From the NCBI GenBank assembly GCA_902624535.1, contig CACNYF010000004.1, forward strand, positions 1-54,825: a stretch of 54,825 bases of DNA, in the 5' to 3' direction. Source of the stretch: an uncultured Pelagibacteraceae bacterium (lineage in GTDB: Bacteria > Pseudomonadota > Alphaproteobacteria > Pelagibacterales > Pelagibacteraceae). The notes beneath the pieces are model-generated. The model did not search any database and was not told the DNA's origin. It saw nothing but the letters and a program-made list of their open reading frames with translations. Within the stretch, counting starts at the first letter, position 1, and the number at the start of each line of letters is the position of its first letter. This document shows, one piece after another, positions 1 through 9,049 of this stretch. Both the position numbers and the translations under genes were made by a program.

Positions 1-483
1 ATATTAAAAGAATTAATAAAAATTCTTTCAGAAAATAAAATAAAAGTTATTAAATTAAACACATTTAATCCAGAATTAACTCTGAGTAAAGGATGTCATA
101 CGAAATTGAAACCCAGCATGACTGATAAATTAATAATGAAAAAAGGTATTGACATATTAAATAGATCAAATTCATTTAATCATGTTCAAGCATTGGTAAT
201 CAATAATCAGAAGATTATTTCTATTGAAAAAAGAAAAGGTACAAAGGATATGTTAAAATCGATTAGAAACAATAATCTAAAGAATAAACTCTTAATAAAG
301 ATGCCTAAATCAAAGCAAGACTTGCGTGTTGATTTACCGACTTTTGGTCTGGATACACTAAAAGATTGTAAAAAAGCAAATATTAAAGGAATTGTTGTTA
401 AAGCAGGTCAAAATATATTTTTAGATAAACGCAAAGGACTTCAATACGCTAATAAAAATAATATTTTTGTAATGGCCAAATGA
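1..483 (+). CDS. lpxI: UDP-2,3-diacylglucosamine diphosphatase LpxI (C-terminal part)
   Basis: Hydrolyses UDP-2,3-diacylglucosamine to lipid X in lipid A synthesis; LpxI replaces LpxH in most alphaproteobacteria. The frame is open from base 1, so the gene is cut by the window edge and about 160 C-terminal residues remain. The tail has the family pattern DLRVDLPTFGLDTL followed by IKGIVVKAGQ and a closing run in which a Lys/Arg-rich helix precedes NIFVMAK. The first in-window ATG (base 118 or nearby) is only an internal Met; coding sense continues upstream of it. The stop codon overlaps the lpxB start by 4 bases (ATGA), so the two are translationally coupled. The lpxI-lpxB order is usual in alphaproteobacteria and supports the call. 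Confidence 0.85.
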   Translation: MLKELIKILSENKIKVIKLNTFNPELTLSKGCHTKLKPSMTDKLIMKKGIDILNRSNSFNHVQALVINNQKIISIEKRKGTKDMLKSIRNNNLKNKLLIKMPKSKQDLRVDLPTFGLDTLKDCKKANIKGIVVKAGQNIFLDKRKGLQYANKNNIFVMAK

Positions 484-1607
484 AAAAAATTTTTATTTTA
501 ACAGGCGAACCATCTGGTGATAAATTGGCTGCTGAGGTTATTAAAGAATTAAAAAAATCAAATAAAAATATCAAATATTTATGTGTTGGAGGCCAACATT
601 TAAAATCTATAGGCATTAAGTCAATATATGATCAAAAGGAAGTTACTTACATAGCTTTTACAGACATATTATTTAATATTTTTAAAATAAAAAGTAGAAT
701 AAATGAAACAGTAAAAAAAATTATAGATTTCAGTCCTGATATTTTATTTAGTGTTGATAGTCCTGATTTTACTCTTCGTGTTTCAAAAATAATTAAATTA
801 AAAAAACCAGATATAAAAACTATTCATTTTATTGCACCTAAGGTTTGGGCATGGAGAGAGGGTAGGGTAAAAAAAATGAAAAGTTTCTTAGATCACATAC
901 TTTTATTATTTGATTTTGAAAAGAAATATTTTGATAGGGAAAAAATAAAAAATACATTTGTTGGTCATCCAATATTAGATAACACAAATCACGAAAAGAT
1001 TGAAATTAATTCATTACTAAAGGGAAAAGTTATTTCAATTTTTCCTGGTAGTAGATTGTCCGAATTGAAATCACATGTGCCAATACTTATTGATTTTATA
1101 AAAAAAATGAATGAAGAAAAAAATAATTATAATTATATTTTTCATGCTACCGAAGGTTCTAAAGAATATTTATCTCAAATTATTAAAAAAAATAATTTAG
1201 AAAATGTTGATCTTATTTCAAATGAAAATATCAAAATTTCAATAATTAAAAAATCTATTTTTGCAATTGTTAAATCTGGAACAGTTTCTCTTGAAGTTTG
1301 CAAATACAGTGTACCATCAATAATAATTTATAAAATGAATTTTGTAAATTTTTTTATAGCCAAGTTATTTTTAAAAATAAAATATGCAAACATGATAAAT
1401 ATTATTAATAATAAAGAAATTATCCCTGAACTGCTACAAAAGGAGTGTAACTCAGATGAAATATATAAAACTGTTAATTATTTATTAAAAAAACCTGAGC
1501 TTATAAATGAACAATTAAAACAAGTTAATAAAACTATTAAAAAATTAAGATCGAATACTTCATCAAGCAATGAAGCTTCTAATGTTCTGTTATCTTATTT
1601 GAGATAA
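480..1607 (+). CDS. lpxB: Lipid-A-disaccharide synthase LpxB
   Basis: Glycosyltransferase (family GT19) that joins lipid X to UDP-2,3-diacylglucosamine to give the lipid A disaccharide at the inner face of the inner membrane. The 375-residue length is normal. Visible motifs are the N-terminal ILTGEPSGDKLAAEV, the central IAPKVWAWREGRVKKM, FVGHPILD, FPGSRLSEL and, near the C-terminus, KSGTVSLEV, which belongs to the nucleotide-sugar site. The start overlaps the lpxI stop. The 3' end overlaps the convergent gltX by 18 bases, leaving no room for a terminator of its own. The pair of lpx genes implies that the organism makes lipopolysaccharide. Confidence 0.95.
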   Translation: MKKIFILTGEPSGDKLAAEVIKELKKSNKNIKYLCVGGQHLKSIGIKSIYDQKEVTYIAFTDILFNIFKIKSRINETVKKIIDFSPDILFSVDSPDFTLRVSKIIKLKKPDIKTIHFIAPKVWAWREGRVKKMKSFLDHILLLFDFEKKYFDREKIKNTFVGHPILDNTNHEKIEINSLLKGKVISIFPGSRLSELKSHVPILIDFIKKMNEEKNNYNYIFHATEGSKEYLSQIIKKNNLENVDLISNENIKISIIKKSIFAIVKSGTVSLEVCKYSVPSIIIYKMNFVNFFIAKLFLKIKYANMINIINNKEIIPELLQKECNSDEIYKTVNYLLKKPELINEQLKQVNKTIKKLRSNTSSSNEASNVLLSYLR

Positions 1608-2984
1608 TCTTTTAGACACTTCTTCTTTTCCAAGAGAACACAATATATCATATATACCTGGTCCAAACTTTGATCCTGTAAGGCATATTCTTAGTGGTTG
1701 TCCAACACCTTTAAAATTTGTATTATTATTTTTTATTAGGTCATTAATTATTGGTTCTATTGTTTCTCTAGTAAAATTTGATAGTTTATTAATATCATCA
1801 CTAAATAATTTAATAATTTTAATAGCTGTTTCGTCTAAAAGCTTTTTATCTTCTTTTTCTATTTCAACTTTATCATTTATTAAAAACTTTGAATTTTTGT
1901 AAATATCTTCCAAAGTTTTTGCTTTATTTTTTAAGAAATGTAGCGAATTTTTAATTTTTTTCTGCACTAAATCGGGTATCTTTTCTTGAAAAGTCTCGCA
2001 ATAAGTTATTAAAAAATTAAATAGATCGTTTTCATCAATATTCTTTATATAATGTTCATTCATTGAATAAATTCTTTCAATATCTAATTTTGAGGGTGAT
2101 TTCCCAATTCCTTCTAAATTAAAGTATTTAATACTTTCGTCTAAATCAAAAATTTCCTTGTCTTTGTATGACCATCCTAATCTCAGAAGATAGTTTCTAA
2201 GAGCATTAGGCATTATTCCAATTTTTGAATAATCATCTAAAGTTGATGCATTATCTCTTTTTGATAGTTTCTTTCCTTCAATAGTATGAATTAGCGGTAT
2301 GTGAGCAAAAGATGGCACTTTCCAATTCATAGCATTATAAATTTGTATTTGTTTGAACGTATTTATTTTATGATCATCACCTCTAATTATATGTGTCATT
2401 CCCATTAAATGATCATCTACCGATGCTGATAAATTATATGTAGGAGATCCATCTGCTCTTAATATAACAAAGTCTTCAATAGTATTATTTTCAATTTCTA
2501 TATTTCCCTGGACCAAATCTTTTAAGGTAGATTTTCCCTCAACTTTACTTTTAAATCTTATTACAGGATCAATTTCTTTTGGAGCGTCAGTTTCACTCTT
2601 ATCTCTCCATTTTCTATTATAAATATATGGTATTTTTTTTTGTTTTGCTCTTTTTTTTTGCTCTTCAATTTCTTCACTAGAACAATAACATTTATAAGCC
2701 AAACCTTTTTTTAACAATTCATTAGCTACATTTATATGATCGATTATTTTATTTGATTGAATGTATTCACCATTCTCATAATTAATTCCTATCCATTTTA
2801 ATGAATTTATTATTTGATCTTTGAATTCTTCTTTAGATCTTTCTTTATCAGTATCTTCTATTCTTAAATAAAATTTACCACCTTTATTTTTTGAATAAAG
2901 CCAATTGAATAATGCGGTTCTCACTCCTCCAATGTGCAAAGGTCCTGTTGGTGATGGAGCAAATCTAGTTGCTACAGTTTTCAT
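1590..2984 (-). CDS. gltX: Glutamate-tRNA ligase GltX
   Basis: Class I aminoacyl-tRNA synthetase charging tRNA-Glu (and often tRNA-Gln in alphaproteobacteria that use the amidotransferase route). The HIGH-type motif is HIGG at residues 17-20, the catalytic loop motif is KLSKR at residues 239-243, and YKCYC at about 98-101 is where many GltX proteins carry a zinc-knuckle-like element. Length 464 is typical. It lies 19 bases downstream of lexA on the same strand and may be read from the lexA transcript. In many alphaproteobacteria comEC lies between lexA and gltX and gltA follows gltX; neither is present here. The 3' end overlaps lpxB convergently. Confidence 0.95.
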   Translation of the reverse strand: MKTVATRFAPSPTGPLHIGGVRTALFNWLYSKNKGGKFYLRIEDTDKERSKEEFKDQIINSLKWIGINYENGEYIQSNKIIDHINVANELLKKGLAYKCYCSSEEIEEQKKRAKQKKIPYIYNRKWRDKSETDAPKEIDPVIRFKSKVEGKSTLKDLVQGNIEIENNTIEDFVILRADGSPTYNLSASVDDHLMGMTHIIRGDDHKINTFKQIQIYNAMNWKVPSFAHIPLIHTIEGKKLSKRDNASTLDDYSKIGIMPNALRNYLLRLGWSYKDKEIFDLDESIKYFNLEGIGKSPSKLDIERIYSMNEHYIKNIDENDLFNFLITYCETFQEKIPDLVQKKIKNSLHFLKNKAKTLEDIYKNSKFLINDKVEIEKEDKKLLDETAIKIIKLFSDDINKLSNFTRETIEPIINDLIKNNNTNFKGVGQPLRICLTGSKFGPGIYDILCSLGKEEVSKRLSQIR

Positions 2985-3003
2985 CAGATTTATTTAGACT
3001 ATT

Positions 3004-3690
3004 TTAGGAAAAGTTTCTATATAAAGATACTAGAATTCCTTGAACTTTTACTCTATCAGGACCAAATATTTTCGTCTCGTAATTACGATTAGCGCTTTCT
3101 AAAGCTACAGTTTTGCCTTTTCTTCTAATTCTTTTTAACATTGCCTCATGATCATCTATTAAAGCAACTACAATTTTACCATTTTCTGCAGTATCAGCTT
3201 TTCTCACAATTACTGTATCGCCATCGTTTATTCCAGCCTCAATCATGGAGTCTCCTTGCACTTTAAGTCCAAAAAATTCTCCATTTTTCTCAATATTGGA
3301 AGGCAAAGGTATTCTAGAAACTTCATTTTGAATTGCTTCAACAGGTGTACCTGCAGCAATTTTACCTAATACTGGTATTTCATTTTCATCAGAATTATTT
3401 CTATTTGAACTTTCATCAAGTCCACCTTTAATTACACTTGGTGAAAAGCTGTTGTAAATATCGTTTGCCGAAGCTGTTTCAGGTAATTTAATGACTTCTA
3501 ATGCTCTTGCTTTATGAGCTAATCTTTTTATAAAGCCTCTTTCTTCTAAGGCACTAATCAATCTATGAATTCCAGATTTAGACTTTAGATTTAGTGATTC
3601 TTTCATTTCCTCGTAAGAAGGAGATACGCCACTAGATCTCAACTTCTTGTTGATAAATAAAAGTAGATTTTTTTGTTTTTTAGTTAACAT
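3004..3690 (-). CDS. lexA: SOS repressor LexA
   Basis: Represses DNA-damage genes and self-cleaves when RecA filaments form. Starting at the ATG at 3690 the protein is 228 residues beginning MLTKKQ, as in most LexA proteins. A TTG at 3711 and an ATG at 3708 are in frame, but they lie at or upstream of the likely transcription start and add residues not seen in the family. The N-terminal winged helix is followed by a peptidase domain with the Ala-Gly scissile bond (residues 113-114, KIAAGTP), the catalytic Ser148 (GDSMIE) and Lys186 (AMLKR). A canonical operator lies just upstream, so autoregulation is expected. The gene follows trpC after 84 bases. Confidence 0.96.
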   Translation of the reverse strand: MLTKKQKNLLLFINKKLRSSGVSPSYEEMKESLNLKSKSGIHRLISALEERGFIKRLAHKARALEVIKLPETASANDIYNSFSPSVIKGGLDESSNRNNSDENEIPVLGKIAAGTPVEAIQNEVSRIPLPSNIEKNGEFFGLKVQGDSMIEAGINDGDTVIVRKADTAENGKIVVALIDDHEAMLKRIRRKGKTVALESANRNYETKIFGPDRVKVQGILVSLYRNFS

Positions 3691-3712
3691 AGAACAAATT
3701 GTGTACATCAAT

Positions 3713-3727
3713 GTTCTATAAAAGTTC
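3713..3727 (-). promoter_or_regulatory. LexA operator (SOS box) upstream of lexA
   Basis: The plus strand reads GTTC, seven bases, GTTC (3713-3716 and 3724-3727), equal to GAAC-N7-GAAC on the lexA strand. This is exactly the direct-repeat SOS box known for alphaproteobacteria. On the minus strand the box contains TATAGA (3715-3720), a fair -10 element, with TGTTGT 17 bases upstream as a weak -35. LexA bound here would cover the -10. Transcription would then begin around 3708, which supports the ATG at 3690 as the start. The match to the motif is seen directly; its role is inferred from position. Confidence 0.85.
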
Positions 3728-3773
3728 TTTCAATTAAACAACAGTTAAAATGTTAATAAATTCAACACTTTTT

Positions 3774-4565
3774 TCATATAATAGAAAAAATATTATTATT
3801 TCTTAAATTTTTTAAAATTGATTCACCAATTAAAAATGTTTTTATTTTAGTTTCTGAGACTATTTTTAAAACATCATCTTTGTTCTTAATTCCACTCTCT
3901 GAAATTAATGGTCCGTTATGATTAACTAAAATATTATGAATATCATAGGTTGTATTTATATCTGTTTTAAGTGTTTTTAAATTTCTATTGTTAATCCCTA
4001 TTAATGCATCTTTGTACTTTAAAGATTTTTTGGCTTCTTCAACAGTGTGAACTTCAACAATAACAGACATTTTAAGTTTGTCAGCTTCTTCATATAATTC
4101 ATCTGCAGTTTTTTCATCAACGCCAGCTAAAATTATTAAAATAGCATCAGCACCATAACTCCTAGAAAGATGAACTTGAAATTTATCAACAAAAAAATCT
4201 TTACATAAAATAGGTAAATTTATTTTTTGTTTAATTTTACTAATATGGATTAAATTTCCTAAAAAAAAATCTTCTTCAGTTAAAACTGACAAGCATGTTG
4301 CATTATTTTTTAAATATATATCAGCGATTTCAACAGGATTATAATTTTCAATAATTATACCTGCTGATGGACTGGCTTTTTTAATCTCTGCAATAATAGA
4401 GATTTTGTCGTGATTAATGTTATTTAGTATTTTATCTTTAAAATTTAAATAATTTTTTAGTTTTAAAATTTTATCATTAAGTGAACTTAATGGTATGTCT
4501 TTTTTTAAAATTTGAATTTTGTTTTTTTTTTTATTAATTATTTTCTCTAATATATTTTCAGGCAT
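3774..4565 (-). CDS. trpC: Indole-3-glycerol phosphate synthase TrpC
   Basis: Converts 1-(o-carboxyphenylamino)-1-deoxyribulose 5-phosphate to indole-3-glycerol phosphate in tryptophan synthesis. It is a 263-residue TIM barrel, the normal size for a monofunctional enzyme (no TrpF fusion). Motifs: AEIKKASPSAGII (substrate lysine region), LCKDFFVDKFQV, GADAILII, VIVEVHTVEEA, IGINNRNLKTL and ISESGI near the C-terminus. The start overlaps the trpD stop by 8 bases. It is the last trp gene in this minus-strand operon; moaC and moeA, which often follow trpC in alphaproteobacteria, are absent and lexA comes next. Confidence 0.95.
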   Translation of the reverse strand: MPENILEKIINKKKNKIQILKKDIPLSSLNDKILKLKNYLNFKDKILNNINHDKISIIAEIKKASPSAGIIIENYNPVEIADIYLKNNATCLSVLTEEDFFLGNLIHISKIKQKINLPILCKDFFVDKFQVHLSRSYGADAILIILAGVDEKTADELYEEADKLKMSVIVEVHTVEEAKKSLKYKDALIGINNRNLKTLKTDINTTYDIHNILVNHNGPLISESGIKNKDDVLKIVSETKIKTFLIGESILKNLRNNNIFSII

Positions 4566-5550
4566 TTCTCAAATTTTCTAAATGTAAATATGTTTTTCCT
4601 GATAACAAATGATCTCTTGCTTTTTCGTAGGCATGTTTAAAATTGTCTTCTCTTTCTGATATAATTAAGCCAGCTGCAGCATTTAATGATACAGCTTTAG
4701 AAAAGTCGTCATCATTACCTTTAAATATATCTATAATTTTTGCAGAATTAAATTTTGCATCATATCCAACTATCTTATCAAAACCTTCGGCATTTACATT
4801 CAATTCTTTAGGGTCAATAATCACTTCGTTAATTTCCCCATTTCTTAATTGTTTAACGATAGTTTTATCATATGGTGATATTTCGTCTAAACCATCATTG
4901 CTATTAACAATCCATGCAAATTTTATGTTCAAGTCTTTCAAGGCACTAGCAAATATACCAAGTAGCTTTTTCTCAAAAACTCCTACAACTTGTCTTTCAA
5001 CATCAGCTGGACTGCTCAAAGGGCCAATCATATTAAAAATGGTTCTTTTACCAATTTTTTTTCTGGTTGGACCAACATATTTCATTGCACTATGATAATT
5101 TGGAGCAAACATAAATCCAAAATGATTTTTTTTAATTTGATTTTCAATATCTTTTGGTTCCAAGTTGATATTTATATTTAATGCTTCCAAAACATCTGCA
5201 GATCCACATTTTGATGAGACTGCTTTATTGCCATGTTTTGCTACGTTAATGCCCATACTTGAAAGTAATAATGCAGAAGCAGTAGATATGTTTAATGTAT
5301 CTTTGCCATCGCCACCCGTTCCGCAGGTATCTATGCATTCATTTACATTAACTCTTTTCGCCTTTTTCCTAAGTACAGAGACACCACCTGCTATTTCTGT
5401 TGAAACTTCACCCTTTTTAGAGAGCAGAGTTAAAAAATTGTAAATTTCTTTATCATTAGCTTTTCCATTCATCAAAATTTCAAAAGCACCGACACTTTCT
5501 TGAAATGTTAAATTTTCACTTAACTCAAGTTTTTTTAAATATTTTTCCAT
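4558..5550 (-). CDS. trpD: Anthranilate phosphoribosyltransferase TrpD
   Basis: Transfers the phosphoribosyl group of PRPP to anthranilate, the second step of the tryptophan branch. At 330 residues it is the usual stand-alone enzyme. The PRPP-binding glycine loop is DTCGTGGDGKDTLNIST, followed by KHGNKAVSSKCGSADVLEAL and the anthranilate-binding region FMFAPNYHSAMKYVGPTRK. The neighbours trpG (directly abutting upstream) and trpC (8-base overlap downstream) make the operon assignment firm. Confidence 0.95.
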   Translation of the reverse strand: MEKYLKKLELSENLTFQESVGAFEILMNGKANDKEIYNFLTLLSKKGEVSTEIAGGVSVLRKKAKRVNVNECIDTCGTGGDGKDTLNISTASALLLSSMGINVAKHGNKAVSSKCGSADVLEALNININLEPKDIENQIKKNHFGFMFAPNYHSAMKYVGPTRKKIGKRTIFNMIGPLSSPADVERQVVGVFEKKLLGIFASALKDLNIKFAWIVNSNDGLDEISPYDKTIVKQLRNGEINEVIIDPKELNVNAEGFDKIVGYDAKFNSAKIIDIFKGNDDDFSKAVSLNAAAGLIISEREDNFKHAYEKARDHLLSGKTYLHLENLRNA

Positions 5551-6114
5551 TTATTTAATAAAATTTTTTAAAATTCTTAAACCATCTTTAGTCTTTATAC
5601 TTTCAGGATGAAATTGTACTCCATGAACATCATAAATTCTATGTTTAACACCCATAATTATTCCATCTGAAGTCATAGCTGTAATTTCTAAATTTTTAGA
5701 TAGTGTTTTCCTATCGATTATTAAACTATGGTATCTAGTTGCCTCGAATATTTTTGGTATTCCTTTTAAAATCCCTATATTTTTTGAAATGATTTTACTT
5801 GTTTTTCCATGAACCAATTCTTTAGCTTGAATAATTTTAGATCCAAATATTTGACCTATAATTTGATGACCTAAACAAACTCCAAGTATTGGAATTTTAT
5901 TATACAATTCATTTACTATTGATAGACAGTTTCCAGCTTGATCAGGATTACCTGGGCCAGGTGATATAACAATTTTATTATATTTTTTCTTTAATATTTC
6001 TTTTGTATTAATTTTATCATTTCTTACTACGTCTACATTTGGACAAAACTTAGATATGTAATGATACAAATTAAAAGTAAAACTATCATAGTTATCAATT
6101 AAAATTATTTTCAT
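5551..6114 (-). CDS. trpG: Anthranilate synthase component II (glutamine amidotransferase) TrpG
   Basis: Class I glutamine amidotransferase that supplies ammonia to TrpE for anthranilate synthesis. Length 187. The catalytic triad is visible: Cys80 in LGVCLGHQ, and His169 and Glu171 in VQFHPES. The oxyanion region SPGPGNPDQAG is near residue 51. It is a separate protein, not fused to TrpD or TrpE. Two bases separate it from trpE upstream and it abuts trpD. The same type of subunit can also serve as PabA for folate synthesis, which cannot be excluded in a small genome. Confidence 0.94.
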   Translation of the reverse strand: MKIILIDNYDSFTFNLYHYISKFCPNVDVVRNDKINTKEILKKKYNKIVISPGPGNPDQAGNCLSIVNELYNKIPILGVCLGHQIIGQIFGSKIIQAKELVHGKTSKIISKNIGILKGIPKIFEATRYHSLIIDRKTLSKNLEITAMTSDGIIMGVKHRIYDVHGVQFHPESIKTKDGLRILKNFIK

Positions 6115-6116
6115 AA

Positions 6117-7574
6117 TTACTCAATTGCTTTTAATAGAGCCTTTGCTTTATTAACTGTTTCGTGATACTCGTTTTGTGGTTTGCTATCTGCAACTATTCC
6201 AGCACCAGATTGCACATAAAATTTCTTGTTTTTAGCTACTGCAGTTCTAAGTGCAATACACGTATCAAATTCACCATTTGCTGAAAAATATCCAATTCCA
6301 CCAGCATAAACTTTTCTTTTTGTTGTCTCTAGTTCATCTATTATCTCCATTGCTCTAATTTTTGGAGCGCCAGATACTGTTCCTGCTGGAAATCCAGACA
6401 ACATAGTTTCAAATTTTGAATATTTATTATTAAATACTCCTTCAACATTTGATACAATATGCATGACATGCGAGTATCTTTCTATAGAAAAACTTTCAGT
6501 CACTTTTACAGTATTAATCTTTGATACTTTTCCAGTGTCATTTCTTCCTAAATCAAGAAGCATTAAATGTTCGGATAACTCTTTTTTGTCATTCAGTAAA
6601 TCTTTTTCAAAAAATAAATCTTGTTTTTTATTTCTCCCCCTTGGTCTTGTCCCAGCAATTGGTCTAATCGTAACTTTATTATTTCTTAACCTAACAAGTA
6701 TTTCAGGACTTGCGCCAATAATCTGAAAATCTTTAAAATTAAAAAAATACATAAAAGGGGAAGGGTTTGTTTTCCTTAATTTCTTATAAATTTCTATTGG
6801 TTTTTTACTTAATTTAGTTTCAAATCTTTGACTTAGAACTACCTGAAATATATCTCCAATTTGAATATATTTTTTAGCCTTTTTTACATTTGATAAAAAT
6901 TTTTCTTTAGAAATATTTGATTTTATTTTTGTTTTAATTTTTTTATTAATGTTATCTAAATACGAACTATTATAATTAGATAAAAAAATTAAGTTCTGAA
7001 TTTGATTAATTATTTTTTTGTACCTTATTTTATAATTATATATTTTTTCATCACAAAAAATATTAATTATAAAATATAATTTCTTTTTTATATTATCATG
7101 TATTATTAGTTCTCTTGGTCTGATAATTCTAGCATCGGGTAATTTTAAATCGTCTCTATTTTTATCAGGAATATTTTCTAGATATCTAATAATGTCATAT
7201 GAAAAGTATCCAGATATTATAGAGCTAATTGAGGGTAATTCTCTAGGAATTTTAAATTTAAAACTTTCAATAACATTTTCTATATTTCTCTTTGCACTAC
7301 CTTTCAAAATTTTAACTTTGTTATCAAAGTATAGCTTGCTAACATTATTATTAAATTCCCAAATTTTATCAGGATTTTTTCCAAAAATTGTATATCGACC
7401 TTTAATAAATCCTTTTTCTACTGACTCGAATACAAAAGCATTTTTTTCAGTAAAAAAATTATTTATTAAATTTATTATTTCTTTAGAACCATCGCTATTT
7501 AAAGATAAATAGAGTATTTGGTTTAATTTTTTTTTATGATTAATCTTAAATTGTTTAAGGCTTATATTAAGCAT
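6117..7574 (-). CDS. trpE: Anthranilate synthase component I TrpE
   Basis: Makes anthranilate from chorismate with ammonia from TrpG. 485 residues. The chorismate-binding domain shows GASPEILVRL, IRPIAGTRPRGR, SEHLMLLDLGRND and SGFPAGTVSGAPKIRAMEII; the C-terminus has GIGYFSANGEFDTCIALRT and the QSGAGIVADS loop. The N-terminal third is more divergent and Lys/Asn-rich. The ATG overlaps the stop of the upstream ppiD-like gene by one base (TAATG), so trp expression is coupled to that gene. I see no leader peptide or attenuator, as the start is inside the preceding gene end. Confidence 0.94.
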   Translation of the reverse strand: MLNISLKQFKINHKKKLNQILYLSLNSDGSKEIINLINNFFTEKNAFVFESVEKGFIKGRYTIFGKNPDKIWEFNNNVSKLYFDNKVKILKGSAKRNIENVIESFKFKIPRELPSISSIISGYFSYDIIRYLENIPDKNRDDLKLPDARIIRPRELIIHDNIKKKLYFIINIFCDEKIYNYKIRYKKIINQIQNLIFLSNYNSSYLDNINKKIKTKIKSNISKEKFLSNVKKAKKYIQIGDIFQVVLSQRFETKLSKKPIEIYKKLRKTNPSPFMYFFNFKDFQIIGASPEILVRLRNNKVTIRPIAGTRPRGRNKKQDLFFEKDLLNDKKELSEHLMLLDLGRNDTGKVSKINTVKVTESFSIERYSHVMHIVSNVEGVFNNKYSKFETMLSGFPAGTVSGAPKIRAMEIIDELETTKRKVYAGGIGYFSANGEFDTCIALRTAVAKNKKFYVQSGAGIVADSKPQNEYHETVNKAKALLKAIE

Positions 7575-8992
7575 TATTTAAAATAATCTTTTATTCGATC
7601 TATATTGTTATTAAAAATTTTTACTTCATACTTAGTGTTGAGTGATGTATCGTAAGAACTATAAATGTCATCGATCAAATTGATATTTGTTTTTGCTAAA
7701 TATTCTTGAATATTTTCATTTGTGCTTTTTAAATTTTCATAAGTTATCTGATTAATCTTTGCTAAGAATATATTATTGGTTCTATTTGAAACAATAACAA
7801 AACTATTTTTTGGCAATTCATAAATAAGCTTTAAAGATGTCTCATCAAATAAACTATCATCGTTAATTGAATTAATTATTCCTGAAGTTATATTTTCTTT
7901 ATTTTTTACTAGATTGTCAAAGTCTGAGTCATTGAAATCCTTATTTTGAATTTTTTCAAATAAATTTTTATTAAGATCAAATTTTTTCTTTAATAAAATT
8001 CGATTTTTAACTTTATCTCTGAAAGATGCATCATTTTTATTTGGAAGTAAATTGTTTATTTTTGTAATTTGATATAGTAAAAAGTAATTGTCTTTATCTT
8101 TTAAAACTATTTCTTTTTTATCTTTATTTTCATAAATTTCTTTAAATATATCGTTCTCATTTACGAACTTAAAATTGTTTCTTTTTTGCAATATTATTTC
8201 ATTTTTTTTAGTGATATCTTCTAAAGTAACTTCATTTAATATATCATTTTCGATTTCATCAATTTTTTTATAAAAATCTTCATTAAATTCGTTGATTTCA
8301 ATTAGATTTGAAGGTTCAACTTTAGCATAACTAAAATCTATGTATGCTTCTTTGAGGTTTTCCTCATTTTCGATTATATAATTATTAATTTCGATGTCTG
8401 AAATATTTTTATCGTAAGCATATTCAAGATCATAGTATTGAATATTTATTTTTTTGTTTTCATTTATGTAAATTTTATTTTGTAAGTAATATGGTGATTT
8501 AATGCCACCACCAATATAATCAAATAGTTTTTTTCTTAACTCAGAATTTTTTAATCTATTTTCAAATTCAGCTGCAATAATATTATTCTCTAAAAGAAAT
8601 TTTTCATATTTTAATCTTGAAAAATTTTTGTCATCATCAAGAAAATTTATGTTGTTTTGTAAATTTAATTTTAATGATCTATCTGAAACTTTCACATTTA
8701 AATCTTTATACTCCATTGACATTAAATCTTTTGATATAAGGTCACTCAAAATTCTTTCTAAAATATTGTTATCTAAATTTTCTTTTATGTAATCAGGATT
8801 TATTCTTGATCGGTTTATATGATCAATGAAGTCTTTAGTTGAAATTGAATTATTATTTATCTTAGCAATATTATTTGTATTTCCGCCACTGAAGACACTT
8901 CCCATTCCCCAAAAAACAAATGGAACAATTATAATGGCCACGAGAACACCCGCCAATTTACTATTTGTAAAACCTCTTAATTTTCCCAACAT
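7574..8992 (-). CDS. ppiD: PpiD/SurA_N-type membrane-anchored periplasmic folding factor
   Basis: The N-terminus is short and basic, followed by one membrane helix at about residues 13-31 and then a long periplasmic part, the topology of PpiD. The first ~170 residues resemble the SurA_N/PpiD chaperone region (a helical block containing ISTKDFIDHIN and the LxxLIxxxLMxxE-like pattern). The rest is Lys/Asn/Asp-rich, and I cannot find the parvulin signature GGDLGWF, so isomerase activity is doubtful. Length 472 is shorter than the ~600 of typical PpiD. It is the first gene of the ppiD-trpEGDC unit and diverges from tpiA, the gene order known from alphaproteobacteria. The function (chaperone at the Sec exit) is inferred from the family. 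Confidence 0.75.
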   Translation of the reverse strand: MLGKLRGFTNSKLAGVLVAIIIVPFVFWGMGSVFSGGNTNNIAKINNNSISTKDFIDHINRSRINPDYIKENLDNNILERILSDLISKDLMSMEYKDLNVKVSDRSLKLNLQNNINFLDDDKNFSRLKYEKFLLENNIIAAEFENRLKNSELRKKLFDYIGGGIKSPYYLQNKIYINENKKINIQYYDLEYAYDKNISDIEINNYIIENEENLKEAYIDFSYAKVEPSNLIEINEFNEDFYKKIDEIENDILNEVTLEDITKKNEIILQKRNNFKFVNENDIFKEIYENKDKKEIVLKDKDNYFLLYQITKINNLLPNKNDASFRDKVKNRILLKKKFDLNKNLFEKIQNKDFNDSDFDNLVKNKENITSGIINSINDDSLFDETSLKLIYELPKNSFVIVSNRTNNIFLAKINQITYENLKSTNENIQEYLAKTNINLIDDIYSSYDTSLNTKYEVKIFNNNIDRIKDYFK

Positions 8993-9049
8993 AAGTAATT
9001 CTTTATATATTGATTATAAAAAACAAACCTATAAATTAAATTATCTAAG

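Noticed and set aside
3691-3711. LexA start at TTG 3711 or ATG 3708
   Set aside because: These would place the start at or before the predicted transcription start next to the SOS box and add residues absent from the family; MLTKKQ at 3690 matches other LexA proteins.
4643-5095. Frame antisense to trpD
   Set aside because: Mirror frame of a conserved enzyme; no start signal.
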